Source: Photobacterium angustum | GTDB taxonomy: Bacteria; Pseudomonadota; Gammaproteobacteria; Enterobacterales; Vibrionaceae | Direction of reading: 5' to 3' | Assembly: GCF_003026365.1 (NCBI RefSeq) | Contig: NZ_PYOM01000008.1 | Span: 124,001-188,000, forward strand | DNA length: 64,000 nt | Shown: positions 28,515 through 37,005 of the stretch, in pieces | Position numbering within the stretch: position 1 is the first letter of the stretch | Layout of the letters: the number at the start of each line of letters is the position of its first letter | The notes under the pieces: model-generated | What the model was told of the DNA's origin: nothing | The model's input: the letters and a program-made list of their open reading frames with translations, nothing else | The model's database searches: none | Program-made: the position numbers and the translations under genes

Positions 28515-29473
28515 GCGATTTTTACCTTTTTAAGTGCGTTGACTTCCGCTTCATCCCAGTTTGCAACAAAGTGATTGTCAGCAACATGGCGATGTCCTGA
28601 AATAGACTTCAAACTTATTGCACGGATCTTATCGGCGCTCTGTGAATAATCTGGCTCTGAATCCACGAGTTTATTAAAGGGTAGATCAGGATCGGGCACT
28701 GCAGAGATTAATAATTTAGTATAAGGGTGCTGTGGGTTACGTAAAATAGAACGAGTGTCTCCCCATTCAACAATACGACCACGGTACATTACGGCGGTTT
28801 CTTCTGCGATATAATGTGCAGTGGCTAAGTCATGAGTAATGTACAAAAAGCCAATACCAATTTTATCTTTCATTTCTTTCATTAGGTTCAACACACCTAA
28901 TCGAATAGAAACATCAAGCATTGAGGTTGGTTCATCGGCGAGGATGATTTCAGCACCAACACCAATTGCACGTGCTAGATTTACACGTTGACGTTGACCG
29001 CCACTAAGCTGATGGGGGTATTTATCAAGATCTTCAATGGGTAACTCAACCAATTCCATTAGCTCATTTAAACGCTGCTCTATTGCGTCTTTACCCTTAA
29101 CTTGTTTATGAATTAACAGTGGGCGAGTGAGGTGATGGCGAATAGTATGAGTAGGATTCAACGATCCAAATGGGTCTTGGAATACCATTTGGACTTTACC
29201 GCGGTAATTTAATACATCTTTACGTTTACGAATGGTATCGACGTTATCGCCTTTAAATAAAATCTCGCCTTCCGTTACGCCGTGAACTTTAGTAATGAGC
29301 TTTGCACATGTACTTTTACCACAGCCTGATTCACCAACGAGCGCTAAAGTACGCCCCTTATAGAGCTTAAAACTAATATTATCGAGTGCACGAAAGATTT
29401 CAGTCGAACCAAGACCACCGCCAGCAGTGAACTCTTTCACCACATTATTTAATTCAATAATTGGTTGTTCCAT
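28511..29473 (-). CDS. Oligopeptide/dipeptide-type ABC transporter ATPase (OppF/DppF-like)
   Basis: A 320-aa ABC ATPase: Walker A GESGCGKST, Q-loop MVFQDPFGSLNPTH, signature LSGGQRQR, Walker B IILADEPTSMLD, switch His in YITHDLA, and a C-terminal oligopeptide-transporter extension around HPYTKLLISAVP. It powers uptake of peptides or oligosaccharides with a sister ATPase. It overlaps the upstream ATPase gene by one base. No permease or binding-protein gene lies next to it, so its membrane partner must be elsewhere. Confidence 0.92.
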   Translation of the reverse strand: MEQPIIELNNVVKEFTAGGGLGSTEIFRALDNISFKLYKGRTLALVGESGCGKSTCAKLITKVHGVTEGEILFKGDNVDTIRKRKDVLNYRGKVQMVFQDPFGSLNPTHTIRHHLTRPLLIHKQVKGKDAIEQRLNELMELVELPIEDLDKYPHQLSGGQRQRVNLARAIGVGAEIILADEPTSMLDVSIRLGVLNLMKEMKDKIGIGFLYITHDLATAHYIAEETAVMYRGRIVEWGDTRSILRNPQHPYTKLLISAVPDPDLPFNKLVDSEPDYSQSADKIRAISLKSISGHRHVADNHFVANWDEAEVNALKKVKIA

Positions 29474-30315
29474 TACGATATTTCCTCTGCTGAGATAGAA
29501 ACGTGTGGCGCATCTTCATGAATGTTAGGGAACGATGCCCATAACTTTTGGGTATATGGGTGTCGAGGATTGTTACGTATTTCACGTGCTTGATTGACTT
29601 CAACAATTTCACCGTATCGCATTACGGCAATGCGATCACAAAGTTGACTCATAAGCGCAAGATCGTGAGTAATAAATAACACAGAGAAATCGAATTCTTT
29701 ACGAAGTTGATAAATCTGCTGCAAAATTTCACGTTGAACAACAACATCAAGCGCAGTGGTCGGTTCGTCCATAACGATAAGTTTTGGGTTTAGACATAGC
29801 GCAATCGCAATAACGAGTCTTTGACGCATACCACCACTAAATTGGTGTGGATATTCAGATAAACGCTCGCGAGGGATATTAACCAGATCTAATAGCTTTT
29901 CTGCACGCTCTTTTGCTTGTTCATTGCTGTAGCCAAGGTGATGGCGCATTACGTCAGCAAATTGCTCTTGAATAGGGAGTACGGGATTTAGTGAGTTCAT
30001 TGCACTTTGGAATACCATAGCAATGTCTTTCCAGCGAACAACACCCATTTGTTGTTCAGTTATTGCGATAAGGTTTGTACCGTCGTACTCAATACTTCCT
30101 TTTGTGATAAGTGCTGGCGGCTTATGTAAGCGATTAATAGCAAAAGCGATAGTACTTTTACCACATCCCGATTCACCCGCTAAGCCAAATATTTCACTTT
30201 TACCTATATCGAAACTCACTGATTTTACGGCTTTAAAGTCGCCATTGTCTGTAATGTAGGTGACTTCGAGATCACGTACTTTCAGTATTGGGTCTGAATG
30301 AAACGCTTGTTCCAT
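29473..30315 (-). CDS. Oligopeptide/dipeptide-type ABC transporter ATPase (OppD/DppD-like)
   Basis: A 280-aa ABC ATPase: Walker A GESGCGKST, Q-loop MVFQSAMNSLNPVL, signature FSGGMRQR, Walker B LIVMDEPTTALD, and switch FITHDLAL. The C-terminal HPYTQKLWASFP element is typical of the OppD/DppD group. It opens a three-gene leftward operon (OppD-like, OppF-like, 153-aa protein). It lacks permease and substrate-binding genes in the window. Confidence 0.92.
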   Translation of the reverse strand: MEQAFHSDPILKVRDLEVTYITDNGDFKAVKSVSFDIGKSEIFGLAGESGCGKSTIAFAINRLHKPPALITKGSIEYDGTNLIAITEQQMGVVRWKDIAMVFQSAMNSLNPVLPIQEQFADVMRHHLGYSNEQAKERAEKLLDLVNIPRERLSEYPHQFSGGMRQRLVIAIALCLNPKLIVMDEPTTALDVVVQREILQQIYQLRKEFDFSVLFITHDLALMSQLCDRIAVMRYGEIVEVNQAREIRNNPRHPYTQKLWASFPNIHEDAPHVSISAEEIS

Positions 30316-30556
30316 GATGCTCTCCCTGCAAAAATAAAACTATATGATAATGAAACTAATTATCATTAATATTCACATAAGCTAAATGAGTGAGAATAGG
30401 GTTGCAAAGGTTCAATTTAAAGAAAGTGAGGCAGGTATCAAAAAATCATGCAAAAGTTGAGTATCGTAAAAATATATACCACAAAGATAACCGTTATTTG
30501 TAAAAAGATTTTTGATAGCAGCAATGAAAGAGATTAAGAAGTAAAGCCCACAAAAG

Positions 30557-30589
30557 CCCACACAAGATCACATTGTAATATTGTGTGGG
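30557..30589 (-). terminator. Probable terminator of the threonine aldolase gene
   Basis: Perfect CCCACACAA / TTGTGTGGG stem with a 15-base loop, about 15 bp past the leftward stop at 30604, reading into GCTTTTG. The weak T-run limits confidence. Confidence 0.6.
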
Positions 30590-30603
30590 GGAGAGGTGAA
30601 AGA

Positions 30604-31611
30604 TCAGACAGCGCTTTTTAATGCAGCGATAAAAATATCAATGTCGTCTTTTGTAATGTCTAAATGAGTCACTAATCGCAATGGGTTTCCTGTTGAGATC
30701 AAAATATTTTGTGATTTTAATGTTGTCGCTAATTGGGTTTGATCTATCTTGCTATCGACTTTTGCAAATAAGATATTTGTTTGAATGTGATTCGTGTTTA
30801 CTTCAAAACCATTTACTGTATTTAATTGTTCAGCTAAGTATTTAGCATTGGAATGGTCATCGACTAAACGATTTGTATTTTCAGTTAGTGCAATTTTACC
30901 AGCAGCTGCAATGATTCCTGCTTGGCGCATGCCGCCACCGAGAACCTTACGCCAACGACGAGCTCTGGCTATTAGTGCTTTATCACCAATTAGTAGCGAC
31001 CCAATTGGCGCACCTAAACCTTTCGATAAACAAATGGTGAAAGAATCAAAGTATTTAACAATTTCTGTGATATCGACATTGAGTGCGGCGGCTGCGTTAT
31101 AAACACGCGCACCATCAAGGTGAAGTTTTAGGTTATGCTGATCAACAAATTCACGTGCTTGTTGAAGGTATGTTAGCGGTAACACTTTACCGTTGATGGT
31201 GTTCTCGAGGCTTAAAAGTGTTGTCCGGGCAAAATGAGGATCGTCTGGCTTAATTGCGGCTGTCAATTTTTCAAAGGGAAGTGTGCCGTCAGCAGCATTT
31301 TCTATTGGTTGAGGTTGGATTGAGCCTAAAACTGCTGCACCACCGCCTTCGAATTTATAATTATGAGCCTGTTGACCACATAAATATTCATCTCCACGTT
31401 CACAGTGCGCCATCAATGCCAGTAAATTAGCTTGAGTGCCAGAACTACAAAAAAGTGCGGCTTCAAATCCATGGCGTTCCGCTGCAAAAAGCTCTAAATC
31501 ATTAACCGTTGGATCATCACTATAAACATCGTCACCAACCAGTGCTTGGGACATAGCTTGACGCATTAAGGGAGAAGGACGAGTTACCGTATCTGAACGA
31601 AAATCTATCAT
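30604..31611 (-). CDS. ltaE: Low-specificity L-threonine aldolase
   Basis: A 335-aa PLP enzyme of fold type I that cleaves threonine or allo-threonine to glycine and acetaldehyde. It begins IDFRSDTVTRPSPLMRQAM and has ALFCSSGTQANLLALMAH. The active-site lysine is in FTICLSKGLGAPIGSLL and LRLVTHLDIT ends the C-domain; the order matches LtaE through the whole length. Monocistronic. Confidence 0.95.
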   Translation of the reverse strand: MIDFRSDTVTRPSPLMRQAMSQALVGDDVYSDDPTVNDLELFAAERHGFEAALFCSSGTQANLLALMAHCERGDEYLCGQQAHNYKFEGGGAAVLGSIQPQPIENAADGTLPFEKLTAAIKPDDPHFARTTLLSLENTINGKVLPLTYLQQAREFVDQHNLKLHLDGARVYNAAAALNVDITEIVKYFDSFTICLSKGLGAPIGSLLIGDKALIARARRWRKVLGGGMRQAGIIAAAGKIALTENTNRLVDDHSNAKYLAEQLNTVNGFEVNTNHIQTNILFAKVDSKIDQTQLATTLKSQNILISTGNPLRLVTHLDITKDDIDIFIAALKSAV

Positions 31612-31855
31612 TTATTATCAGCTTCCTATTCTGTTTTATTCACTATATCACTGTGTACTCTTTGGTTTCTATAGTCGTAGATTCTTGTTATTAAGCATAT
31701 GATGACACTATGTTTAAAACGGCTCATATGACAATTATATTAATATTGCATTCTTATAAAATATATTTTGTAAAGCATCTACACTTAAAAAGTCGGTTGT
31801 TTATTGTGCAATTATTGAAAGACTCTGAGTACGGCCACACTAGGAGGATGATGTG

Positions 31856-32149
31856 ATGTTAGTGGAACAACGAGATTTTACCTTACTCGGTAAAGTTCAG
31901 CGGCATGCTCATATTAGCGTAATCCCAACGGGTAAGTTACGTGTTAATATTCTTGAGGATAATGCAGAACAAGAGGCTGAATTCTCACAATTATGGTTTA
32001 GTAAGACCGGAACAAAAACATTATTAGTCTGCCGAGATGAATCAAAAGTCAATTGGCAACTAGATCTTAGAAACCAAGACGCGAAAGAGCTCGAACACCT
32101 TATTGAATCAGCGCAAGAAGATTATGAAATTTTAATGCGAGATTTATAA
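31856..32149 (+). CDS. Conserved-looking small hypothetical protein
   Basis: A 97-aa acidic cytoplasmic protein with alternating strands (FTLLGKVQRHAHISVIPTG) and a C-terminal helix (DAKELEHLIESAQEDYEIL). No domain recognised. The start is well defined: AGGAGG at 31842-31847, eight bases before the ATG at 31856. A terminator follows at 32214. Confidence 0.7.
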   Translation: MLVEQRDFTLLGKVQRHAHISVIPTGKLRVNILEDNAEQEAEFSQLWFSKTGTKTLLVCRDESKVNWQLDLRNQDAKELEHLIESAQEDYEILMRDL

Positions 32150-32213
32150 CTATCATCAATATTCTTGAATAGTTTGGTGGGTCAATTTGTGATTTTGCGA
32201 TATGAGTGTGTTT

Positions 32214-32238
32214 AACCCTGCCAGTAACTAGCAGGGTT
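32214..32238. terminator. Bidirectional terminator
   Basis: AACCCTGC / GCAGGGTT with a nine-base loop and a T6 tail on the plus strand; it separates the convergent small hypothetical and histidine kinase genes and may serve both. Confidence 0.88.
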
Positions 32239-32241
32239 TTT

Positions 32242-33579
32242 TCAGTTTCTAGGTATAGGTAAAATGAGGCTTGCTTTCAAACCGCCGCGCTGGCTTTTGC
32301 TTAAAATTAAATCACCACGATAACTATGCGCTAGTTCATTAACGATGTTTAATCCAAGCCCTGTTCCAGGGGTGCTTTCATCTAGCCGCACTCCACGGTT
32401 AAGTACTTGCTTGCATTTTTCTTCTGCAATACCAATGCCGTCATCTTCAATGACAAGGGTAATTTGACCTGATTGGCTTGACTCTTGGTAGACGCGAATC
32501 AAAGAGTTAGCCCATTTATAGCTGTTTTCGATTAAGTTACCGATCATTTCATCAAGATCACTGCTTTCTACAGCAACCATCACGCTGCTATCAAGCTCGT
32601 TAACTAAGATCAGCTCACGATTTGCGTAGACTTTATCCATTGCTAAGGAGATCGCATCTACTCGACTAGAAACCGCTGTTTTGGCAGCTAGAATATTCAC
32701 AGCGCCAGCCATGCGTGCACGACCTAAATGATAATCGATATGCTGCTGTAACTGCTGGAGAGCTGGAACTAGCTTGGCTTTTGTTGGTTCATCGAGTAAC
32801 GCGACTTCATTATTCAAAATAGCAATGGGTGTTTTAAGTGCGTGAGATAAATTCCCTGAATGATTACGTGCGCGCAATAATAGCTCTTGGTAGTGGAAGA
32901 GTAAGGCATTTAGGTCATCAATAACTGGTTGTATCTCAACAGGATATAGCCCGGTTAGCTCTGTAGTATGTCCTTCTCGCACTAGCTTTAAATTTCGACG
33001 CAATTTACGTAGAGGCCACAGTGACCAGCTGACTTGTAGCGTGGTAAGTGTGAGAATACCAATTGCCATAATGGTCAAAATTAACCATAAGCCTCGGGTT
33101 AGTTCTTGTAAGGTCTTGATTAATCGATCCTGATTGATGGCAACAGATAATTCTACTGGATAATCACTATCAGGCAGTAAGAATTTACGTTTAACCACGA
33201 TTAAGGATTGTTTATTAGGACCTTCAAAACCCTCTTCGTTATTCCCTGAAATGGTGGTGTCCCATAACGAGCGTGAACGTAAATGTTGGTTGTTGAGTTT
33301 GAGTGACCAATACAAACCGCTATAAGGGGAGTTAAATCGCGGGTTTGATAATCGACCATCAAGAAATACACGACCATGCGCATCAATATCAACGAGCGCT
33401 GTAATTTGATCAAGGTATAAATAAAGCTGGGTTTTTTCTTGGTCAATGAGGTAGCTTTTAATAAAGCTTGGCACAAGATAACCAGCCGTTAGCGTAATCG
33501 CTAATAGCCATATTGCAGCAGCACTTAATAGACGATTACGAATACTTGGCTGGCCTTTTTTCCTTTTATTAATTGGCAT
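32242..33579 (-). CDS. Sensor histidine kinase (PhoQ/CarS-like)
   Basis: A sensor kinase of about 445 aa with two membrane helices (near residues 18-40 and 165-188) enclosing a periplasmic domain of about 125 residues. Then come HAMP-like WPLRKLRRNLKLVREG, the phospho-acceptor His in HSGNLSHALKTPIAIL (about 246 from this start), and the ATPase domain with N, G1 (DDGIGI) and G2 (GTGLGL) boxes. I prefer the ATG at 33579 over 33594; either overlaps the regulator gene. It forms an operon with the response regulator and a PepSY protein, as in the CarRS/VprAB cation- and polymyxin-response locus of vibrios; that match is inference. Confidence 0.9.
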   Translation of the reverse strand: MPINKRKKGQPSIRNRLLSAAAIWLLAITLTAGYLVPSFIKSYLIDQEKTQLYLYLDQITALVDIDAHGRVFLDGRLSNPRFNSPYSGLYWSLKLNNQHLRSRSLWDTTISGNNEEGFEGPNKQSLIVVKRKFLLPDSDYPVELSVAINQDRLIKTLQELTRGLWLILTIMAIGILTLTTLQVSWSLWPLRKLRRNLKLVREGHTTELTGLYPVEIQPVIDDLNALLFHYQELLLRARNHSGNLSHALKTPIAILNNEVALLDEPTKAKLVPALQQLQQHIDYHLGRARMAGAVNILAAKTAVSSRVDAISLAMDKVYANRELILVNELDSSVMVAVESSDLDEMIGNLIENSYKWANSLIRVYQESSQSGQITLVIEDDGIGIAEEKCKQVLNRGVRLDESTPGTGLGLNIVNELAHSYRGDLILSKSQRGGLKASLILPIPRN

Positions 33580-34228
33580 TAATCCGATATCCAAGGCCGC
33601 GAACTGTTTTTATTACATCATTGCCAATTTTTCGACGAATACGACCAATGAATACTTCAATTGTATTTGAATCGCGATCAAAATCTTGCTTATAGATATG
33701 TTCAACTAATTCTGTACGCGAAATAACCTTGTCAGTGTTATGCATAAGATAAGATAATACTTTGAATTCAAGTGCTGTAAGATCAATGATTTGACCTTCC
33801 CAAGTTACCTTGGAAGTACGTGTATCAAGACTTAGATTACCTGCTTGAATAACAGGAGAGGCATTACCTGTTGAACGGCGTAGTTGGGCTCTAACACGAG
33901 CGACTAATTCCACCATTTGAAAAGGTTTGGTTAAATAATCATCAGCGCCTGCATTTAAGCCGTCGACACGTTGTGTAAGTTCATTACGTGCACTTAAAAT
34001 AACGACAGGGCAGTTTACATTTTCTTCACGAATACCTTTTAACACGGTAATACCATCTAGTTTAGGAAGACCCAAATCTAAAACAATAGCATCCCAAGGT
34101 TCTGATGTTGCACGATAGAGGGCATCAATACCATCACAAGAAAGTTCTGCCACCCAACCACTTTGTTCTAAACCAGTGATAATTTGTTCGCCTAAAGTAA
34201 CTTCGTCTTCTACAACAAGAATTTTCAT
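33569..34228 (-). CDS. OmpR/PhoB-family response regulator
   Basis: A 219-aa response regulator: receiver with acidic pair at residues 7-9 (VVEDEV), phospho-acceptor Asp51 (VLDLGLPKLDG), Lys in DDYLTKPF; then a winged helix ending GRIRRKIGNDVIKTVRGLGYRI. Its start overlaps the PepSY gene by ATGA, and its end overlaps the kinase start, so all three are co-translated. Confidence 0.94.
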   Translation of the reverse strand: MKILVVEDEVTLGEQIITGLEQSGWVAELSCDGIDALYRATSEPWDAIVLDLGLPKLDGITVLKGIREENVNCPVVILSARNELTQRVDGLNAGADDYLTKPFQMVELVARVRAQLRRSTGNASPVIQAGNLSLDTRTSKVTWEGQIIDLTALEFKVLSYLMHNTDKVISRTELVEHIYKQDFDRDSNTIEVFIGRIRRKIGNDVIKTVRGLGYRINAN

Positions 34229-34575
34229 TTTGGAGCCCTGATGACATTTTCTAAATGTCGTCCTTTAATATTTAACATTTGTAAAGATTGAGCTTGATAT
34301 TCAACTTTTATTATATTGTTTTCAGTATCAATAAGCTTTAGTTCATAGATCCACTCACCATTATCTTCGTTGAGCTCTACTTTAATTATACGTGCTGATA
34401 ACTGTTGAGAGACTTTATGCTGAAGGGCTGAATAAGGCTTGATTAATCCTTTTTCTACAGCTGTCATTACATCATCGTGATGCTCTTCATCGTGGGTTAC
34501 CGGCGTTGCTAATACGCCGAAAGTCAACGACCCGAGAAGTCCGACTATATATAAATATCTATGACCTATTTTCAT
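34225..34575 (-). CDS. PepSY-domain exported protein
   Basis: A 116-aa protein with a signal peptide to about residue 23 (GVLATPV), a His/Glu-rich stretch (DEEHHDD) and one PepSY-like fold: ALQHKVSQQLSARIIKVELNEDNGEWIYELKLID (read in pieces), with VEYQAQSLQMLNIKG. It heads the operon of the two-component system. PepSY proteins next to such systems often modulate signalling or bind metal; the acidic/His stretch may bind cations, but this is inference. Confidence 0.82.
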   Translation of the reverse strand: MKIGHRYLYIVGLLGSLTFGVLATPVTHDEEHHDDVMTAVEKGLIKPYSALQHKVSQQLSARIIKVELNEDNGEWIYELKLIDTENNIIKVEYQAQSLQMLNIKGRHLENVIRAPK

Positions 34576-34819
34576 ATTTATAATTGTAAAGTAACAACCA
34601 TGAATGGAAAGTGAATGAGACGATTATAATAACGTTTATAATGGGTATAAGTCGTTAAATTTTTGAGGTTTTATTCTAAAATTATGATCCCGTTATAGTT
34701 GAATAAATATTGCATTAATGGCGTGTTTATATTTTATTCAAATTTAGTGAATAGCTTGCTAGTTTACGGTATTTATCGCAAAATTGCGCAATAAAAACTA
34801 ATGAAATAGGTAACCCACC

Positions 34820-35146
34820 ATGGCTTCTAGCGCACACGCACTTCATATTTTAGTGAAACACAAAGAATTAGCTGATGATATTCTAGAACAGCTTAAAAAG
34901 GGTGCAAAATTTCAAGAACTTGCTAAGAAACATTCAACGTGCCCATCGGGTAAAAAAGGCGGGGATCTTGGTGAGTTCCGTAAAGGTGCTATGGTACCGC
35001 AGTTTGATAAAGCGGTCTTTTCTGGCAAAGCAATCAGTACCAGCGAAGCGTTAAAAAAGAAAAATAATAACTTACGTGGATTAATTCCAGAGCCTGTAAA
35101 AACTAAATTTGGTTGGCATATTATTAAAGTTCTTTATACCGTTTAA
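34820..35146 (+). CDS. ppiC: Parvulin-type peptidyl-prolyl isomerase with an insertion
   Basis: A 108-aa cytoplasmic single-domain parvulin; homologues are about 92-93 aa. [45 protein letters not shown] and [10 protein letters not shown] are all present. Between AVFSG and KTKFGWH there is an extra segment of about 15 residues ([16 protein letters not shown] region) compared with E. coli PpiC, whose link is about 13 residues here 28. This lies between conserved structural elements near the substrate groove and may alter or block activity. A strong terminator follows. Confidence 0.9.
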   Translation: MASSAHALHILVKHKELADDILEQLKKGAKFQELAKKHSTCPSGKKGGDLGEFRKGAMVPQFDKAVFSGKAISTSEALKKKNNNLRGLIPEPVKTKFGWHIIKVLYTV

Positions 35147-35177
35147 TCTATTTATTAAACAGGCTTGAATTTATATT

Positions 35178-35203
35178 AACGCTCTCATTCTAGAGCGTTT
35201 TTT
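35178..35203 (+). terminator. Terminator of ppiC
   Basis: AACGCTCT / AGAGCGTT stem with a six-base loop and a T6 tail 30 bp past the stop. Confidence 0.92.
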
Positions 35204-35370
35204 ATGCTTAATAGATACATAACAACCTTATTGATGGTATCAATTGGTTGCCATTATTCAATTATCCGTGTGAATAAGGTGGTCAATTTACATTGATTTA
35301 CGCTTTAAAGCTGTTTAATTAATCTGTTTTTCCATAGTATTAATATATGCCCTTTTTATGGAGAATGACG

Positions 35371-36030
35371 ATGAAAGGTTTATTCGATCAGTTAATAAAT
35401 CAAGCTAGTAATTATATTGATAAGGGAAAAGCCACATCGAACTCAAGCACTTCTGATTTATTAAAAGGAGCAACGGCTGGTGGGGTAGTCGGCGCATTAT
35501 TAGGTAATAAAAAAAGTCGCAAATTAGCAAAAAAATATGGCGGTAAAGCAGCCTTAATTGGTGGTACTGCCGTGATTGGCACTGTAGCTTATCAGGCTTA
35601 TAAGAAATGGTCGCAAGAATCATCACACGCCTCTAATACGGCAATGGACTCACAGTCTACGATTTCCCCAAATACTCAATTAAGAACAAACCAAGACTTA
35701 TTAGTTCAAGCAATGATTTTTGCAGCAAAAGCTGATGGTCATATTGACGAACAAGAAAAAACAGCGATAGCACAATGGATGATTGAAAATGGGATCACCC
35801 ATGATATTGAAACGGTGATTGTTCGCTGGCTAAATGCACCGTTAGATCCTCAAGTTATTGCAGCGCAAGTTAGCGGTTTAGAGCAAGCATCTGAAGTTTA
35901 TTTAGTTACATTATTGGCTATTGATGTCGATCATTTCTTAGAGCGTGCTTATCTCGACGCATTAGCTAATGCATTAAAACTACCTGAAGGCTTAGTTCAG
36001 CGAATAGAAGAACAAGCAAATGTTATGTAG
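35371..36030 (+). CDS. YebE-like DUF533 inner-membrane protein
   Basis: A protein of 219 aa with the DUF533 layout: amphipathic start MKGLFDQLINQASNYI, glycine-rich membrane segment GGVVGALLG and ALIGGTAVIGTVAYQAY, then a TerB-like helical domain (DLLVQAMIFAAKADGHIDEQEK and AIDVDHFLERAYLDALANAL). Start: ATG at 35371 preceded by GGAG seven bases upstream; the earlier in-frame ATGs lack one. Function unknown, homologous to E. coli YebE. Confidence 0.87.
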   Translation: MKGLFDQLINQASNYIDKGKATSNSSTSDLLKGATAGGVVGALLGNKKSRKLAKKYGGKAALIGGTAVIGTVAYQAYKKWSQESSHASNTAMDSQSTISPNTQLRTNQDLLVQAMIFAAKADGHIDEQEKTAIAQWMIENGITHDIETVIVRWLNAPLDPQVIAAQVSGLEQASEVYLVTLLAIDVDHFLERAYLDALANALKLPEGLVQRIEEQANVM

Positions 36031-36090
36031 TGATTGATTTAACAAAGCTGATATAAGGGGCTAATTGAATATAGCCCCTGAGTGCAAATG

Positions 36091-36411
36091 TTACTTTGTT
36101 TGACCCGCAGGCATAGAACTGTTGATTCTGACTGGACCTAAACCAATAACACACTGTTTATATCCTTTTTCCCAGCCTTTTAGGTATGCTGTTCTATTTA
36201 CAGTATCAAAGCTATTTACTATATCTTTGGATGGTAAAAACTGCGCTTCCATGGCATTTTTACAACCATCGTCATATCCTTTTTTTTCTGCTGGCGCTGT
36301 ATCTTGTTTTACGAATTTTGTGATCACTTGTGGCTCAGATTGCGGTACAGTTTGTGTCGCGCAACCTGAAATCAATAAAGTTAAGCCAATGAATGGTAAA
36401 TATCTATTCAT
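36091..36411 (-). CDS. Small lipoprotein
   Basis: A 106-aa lipoprotein: lipobox LLISGC (Cys17), then a variable linker and DDGCKNAMEAQFL...DTVNRTAYLKGWEKGYKQC, a Gly-x-x-x-Gly-like C-terminal repeat found in small outer-membrane lipoproteins. No known function. Confidence 0.72.
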   Translation of the reverse strand: MNRYLPFIGLTLLISGCATQTVPQSEPQVITKFVKQDTAPAEKKGYDDGCKNAMEAQFLPSKDIVNSFDTVNRTAYLKGWEKGYKQCVIGLGPVRINSSMPAGQTK

Positions 36412-36571
36412 AATATACTCAGTTATATGTTCAATTTTACTATTGTTATAAAACTATAAGTAAAATTCTTATAATTCCTATTTGGTATATTATTGCTGTA
36501 TCCTTAATGAAAGTGTAACCAATGTCATAGTGGCTGATAATGTGAGTATTTTAAGCGATAAACTAAATGGA

Positions 36572-36853
36572 CTATTGCTTAAGCGATACAATGATCTCTT
36601 TCGAAGAGCGAGTATCACTCCAGTTTAATAATTTTGAATAAAAGTACTTCAGCATTATCAGATAGATACTGATGAGGCTGAAACTGGTTATGGCACTAAT
36701 ACCTTGTTGGAAATGATTTTCACCAGAAAGAAGTAAGATTAAGCCAAGACTGATCCCAAGTGATGAAATCATTAGCCATAGCGGAAAACTAAGCCTAAAA
36801 AATTGATAGAAATGGAACAATACAGAGAAGATTACTTTCTTTAAATGAAACAT
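36572..36853 (-). CDS. Small hydrophobic membrane protein
   Basis: A 93-aa protein with two membrane helices (about 22-42 and 53-72) and basic termini. No domain recognised. It lies between unrelated leftward genes with gaps of about 150 bp on each side. The open frame is supported mainly by its hydrophobic pattern, so it is moderately uncertain. Confidence 0.55.
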   Translation of the reverse strand: MFHLKKVIFSVLFHFYQFFRLSFPLWLMISSLGISLGLILLLSGENHFQQGISAITSFSLISIYLIMLKYFYSKLLNWSDTRSSKEIIVSLKQ

Positions 36854-37005
36854 AATACACCCCTAAGCTAAATTGTTACCTAGTTATTAAATTATTCCAG
36901 TTAGTGATGAGAGTGAAGTGCGGTAATAAGATTTTGTGTCGTTGCTCATAGTTTGATGGTAACGATAAGACGGTATTGTGCCTAATCGTTATAGCCATAT
37001 CATAA

